Below, one piece after another: positions 62,051 through 64,000 of a stretch of 64,000 bases of DNA. Under the pieces are notes generated by a model, which saw nothing but the letters and a program-made list of their open reading frames with translations, was not told the DNA's origin and made no database searches. Both the position numbers and the translations under genes were made by a program. The number at the start of each line of letters is the position of its first letter. The first letter of the stretch is position 1. The stretch lies in contig JAXDDX010000007.1 of assembly GCA_034670405.1 (NCBI GenBank), forward strand, positions 5,200,001-5,264,000, written 5' to 3'. The stretch comes from Hoplostethus atlanticus (lineage: Eukaryota; Chordata; Actinopteri; Trachichthyiformes; Trachichthyidae).

Positions 62051-62935
62051 AGACAATCATGACATTATCATTCGACTCAGGGACACTAAGATTAAAATTC
62101 TAATGTTTCTTGGTAGAGAGTTTTTTTCTGATTATTGCGGCCCAAAATGATTGAATTTGCAGTGGCTTTTATCAAAAATTGCGACGCAATTTGTGATATT
62201 TTTCGTGTTATTTTGTGGTAAAACAGCAGGAATGGATGAAAATTTGTAGAGTAATCGCCACACATTAATACCTCCTGGGGCCGCCGGCTGAAAGCTTGTT
62301 TTACTAAACATGATCTCTGTCTATTGCCTTTCTTTTTCTTTCATTCCTTTTTAATCCTTGTTTTCTTCACGTTATTTTTTGTCTGTTTTTTCCCTTTTAG
62401 GCTGCAATGCAGCATATCTACAACTTGTCATTACATCATTAATTGACCAATCACGTCCCTCTCTAATCTCCCTATCAGGCGTGTCAGGTCTGTCAGTGTT
62501 GCCAGTTTGACACAAAGAAAAGGAGAGAGAGGTCCGGACAGGAGAACGCACATCTAATTAGTCACCGGCCTGTTAGCAGCAAATCAACTTCAACAATTTA
62601 TAAAATGATTAGGCTACACCGCAGCACGGCCTGTCCAACCGGGATTCGTTCCGGTTATCCCGATTGGCCACTCCGGCATTGTCCTCACGTGTAACCATAT
62701 CAAAGGCTCAGGATAACAAGAAAGCAAATGGTGCAAATTTAAATTTAAAAAAAACATAACCTCCCGAACATGCAGGAGTGTTAATGTGGAAGCATCGTGC
62801 CAATTTGACCATTTTATGTGGGAATATTGCGGGGTTTTGGCAAAATTGCAAGCTCTTGCAAGCATTGCAGCAATTAGTTGAACTTGCGTGAATTCTTACG
62901 AAGATCGCAACATCCTGGAGGGACTGAGTAGTGAC
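62050..62935. repeat. Possible dispersed repeat region, 'attgcgg' type
   Basis: Words such as GATTATTGCGGCCC and AAAAATTGCGACGCAATTTG (left part) and GGGAATATTGCGGGG, GGCAAAATTGCAAG (right part) have the character of teleost interspersed repeats rich in 'ttgc' steps. AATTGCGACGCAATT (62178-62192) is itself a palindrome. Boundaries, family and whether this is one element or two are unresolved. 62400-62600 between them looks like ordinary single-copy DNA. Confidence 0.3.
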
Positions 62936-62949
62936 AGTAGAATTTAAAA

Positions 62950-63060
62950 GTGATAGTCAAGTCAAGTTTATTTATACAGCCCTTTATCACAAACAACCTC
63001 AAATGACTTTACAGGCCTAACTATGTCAGGCTGAACCAATTATCAATTGTCAATCAATTA
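62950..63060 (-). mobile_element. LINE/SINE 3' tail-like fragment
   Basis: On the minus strand: GTGATAAAGGGCTGTATAAA then TAAACTTGACTTGAC. This is the usual 3' end form of teleost non-LTR elements (ttgtgatattgggctatataaataaa...). The fragment may extend to about 63250, but no coding word is visible. Confidence 0.5.
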
Positions 63061-63372
63061 TGACAAATAAGATGTTTACAATCAGAACAGAAGCACATGA
63101 AAACAGAGTAACAGGTTGAAGAGAAGTGAAAGGACTTAACAGAGAGGAGGACATAGCAAGCCTACTTAATCTGCCTAAGGTAGCCTGACCTATGAGTCTA
63201 TTCCTAATTCAGTTTAACAATTTTTCAACTGGTTCATTAAAAGAACGAGATGGGTTAGAAAAGGAAAAAAATATACTGTGCCATTATTAGAAACCAAAAT
63301 TTCCTGTGTAGATTGTGTAAGTTTGTAAAAACATTTAATAGTAGCAGTTACAGTTACCAGGTGAAGGACTTA

Positions 63373-63593
63373 TAGTTGCAGTAAAAAGTTTGTGAGTTTT
63401 GAATTACCTGCATTTCTGCATAAATTCAATCCAAGCTGTTAACGTTTGAACAATACATGAAAAAATATTTGTTAAATCACATTGTGTTTATCTATTTTTA
63501 CGACTTAGATGAAGATCAGACCATATTTTAGGAGCCTTTTATACAGGAATGCAGGTAATTCAAAAGGGTTCACAAACTTTTTCTCGCAAACTC
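63373..63593. mobile_element. 221-bp deletion derivative (MITE) of the Tc1-type family
   Basis: The termini match the Tc1-type element at 53.6 kb. Left: AGTTGCAGTAAAAAGTTTGT, then GAATTACCTGCATT. Right, reverse-complemented: GTTTGCGAGAAAAAGTTTGT, GAACCCTTTTGAATTACCTG. TA flanks both ends (63371-63372 and 63594-63595). The interior retains only end-proximal sequence of the larger element (AAGCTGTTAACGTTTGAACA; GACTTAGATGAAGATCAGAC), so the transposase region is wholly absent. It is a non-autonomous derivative. Confidence 0.88.
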
Positions 63594-63639
63594 TATTTAT
63601 CTCAACACGACAGCCCTTATTTTCCCTCCGTTTTCCCCA

Positions 63640-64000
63640 GACCCAGTGGCAAACAGGTGTGCGAAATGGCGGCACATGCAAATAATGTTGTCAAATTAAT
63701 TGAAGCGTTGAAATAATTATCATGATGAATAAGCATCTTCTGGAGATGAGCATATATTTGTCTCCTGTGGCAAGTCCCAGGGCTCCCCTCTCGATTAAGT
63801 GGAATTTAGATTCATTGTGAGGTCACAGAGGCCCACTGCATTAAAACTCATTTTCAGCAAATTCGTCTTGAAAGAGCTCAACATATTCCAATCACACACA
63901 ATAAATACGGCACAGTAATTGAAGCCTCCAAGGATCGGCAAACATTATTACTCCAAGTGCTCGATTGTTATGGTAATTGAGGGATCAGACTTGGCGTACT
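63640..64000. promoter_or_regulatory. Candidate conserved non-coding element / enhancer
   Basis: Complex, repeat-free block dense in developmental factor words: ATGCAAATAATG (POU octamer ATGCAAAT), GTCAAATTAATTGAAGC and AATAATTATCATGATGAATA (homeodomain), CAGTAATTGAAG, and GGTAATTGAGG. No open frame of note. It runs off the window edge. Of all non-coding blocks here this has the strongest enhancer texture. Confidence 0.45.

Noticed and set aside
62388-62445. Exon after the acceptor-like TTTTTTCCCTTTTAG
   Set aside because: The following sequence has stops in all three frames within 20 codons and no good donor nearby.
63645-63660. Tiny exon after a CCCCAG acceptor-like word
   Set aside because: Only 16 nt before a weak GTGTGC donor; more likely part of the conserved non-coding block.

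Overview
The window looks like teleost fish nuclear DNA. It carries fossils of transposon families typical of teleosts: an RTE/Rex3-type LINE end, two L2/Rex1-group LINE ends, an L1/Tx1-type LINE fragment, a Penelope-like element, a Tc1-type DNA transposon and a short deleted relative of it. It is also full of long dinucleotide and tetranucleotide microsatellites. Base composition is moderately AT-rich. No bacterial operon, CRISPR array, rRNA or tRNA gene was seen. Nearly all open frames are short and unconserved-looking, as expected of intergenic or intronic vertebrate DNA.

Layout. From 1 to about 51 kb I could support no host protein-coding exon. The stretch is a patchwork of plain non-coding DNA, blocks that read like conserved non-coding elements (AT-rich, homeodomain/POU-like words, no open frame), microsatellites and transposon remains. 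The main remains are: L2/Rex1 LINE at 4.5-5.2 kb; Penelope-like element invaded by an L2/Rex1 LINE tail at 13.5-14.9 kb; RTE/Rex3 tail at 15.9-16.1 kb; L1-type fragment at 20.9-21.6 kb; a pair of 100-bp inverted repeats 1.6 kb apart at 25.3-27.1 kb; a 425-bp MITE with a 6-bp target duplication at 33.9-34.3 kb; and an inverted-repeat element at 47.7-48.5 kb.

From about 51.8 kb a host gene on the + strand is plausible. A local CpG-containing, GC-rich leader is followed by an ATG exon (52076-52160) ending at a good splice donor. A 45-nt candidate micro-exon (58710-58754) has strong splice sites and a matching reading phase. At 61.5 kb a fused acceptor/donor word resembles a recursive splice site. 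I do not recognise the protein, so the gene is left unnamed. The putative intron holds a Tc1-type element (53606-54795). The right edge holds a 221-bp deleted relative of it (63373-63593) and an AT-rich block that reads like a developmental enhancer (63640-64000).

I found no convincing new biological system. The most useful leads are the candidate gene start with its micro-exon and recursive splice site, the 6-bp-duplication MITE, the 1.76-kb inverted-repeat pair, and the Penelope-like element with two oppositely oriented 3' ends and hammerhead-like motifs. All similarity statements come from memory of family features; no database search was run.
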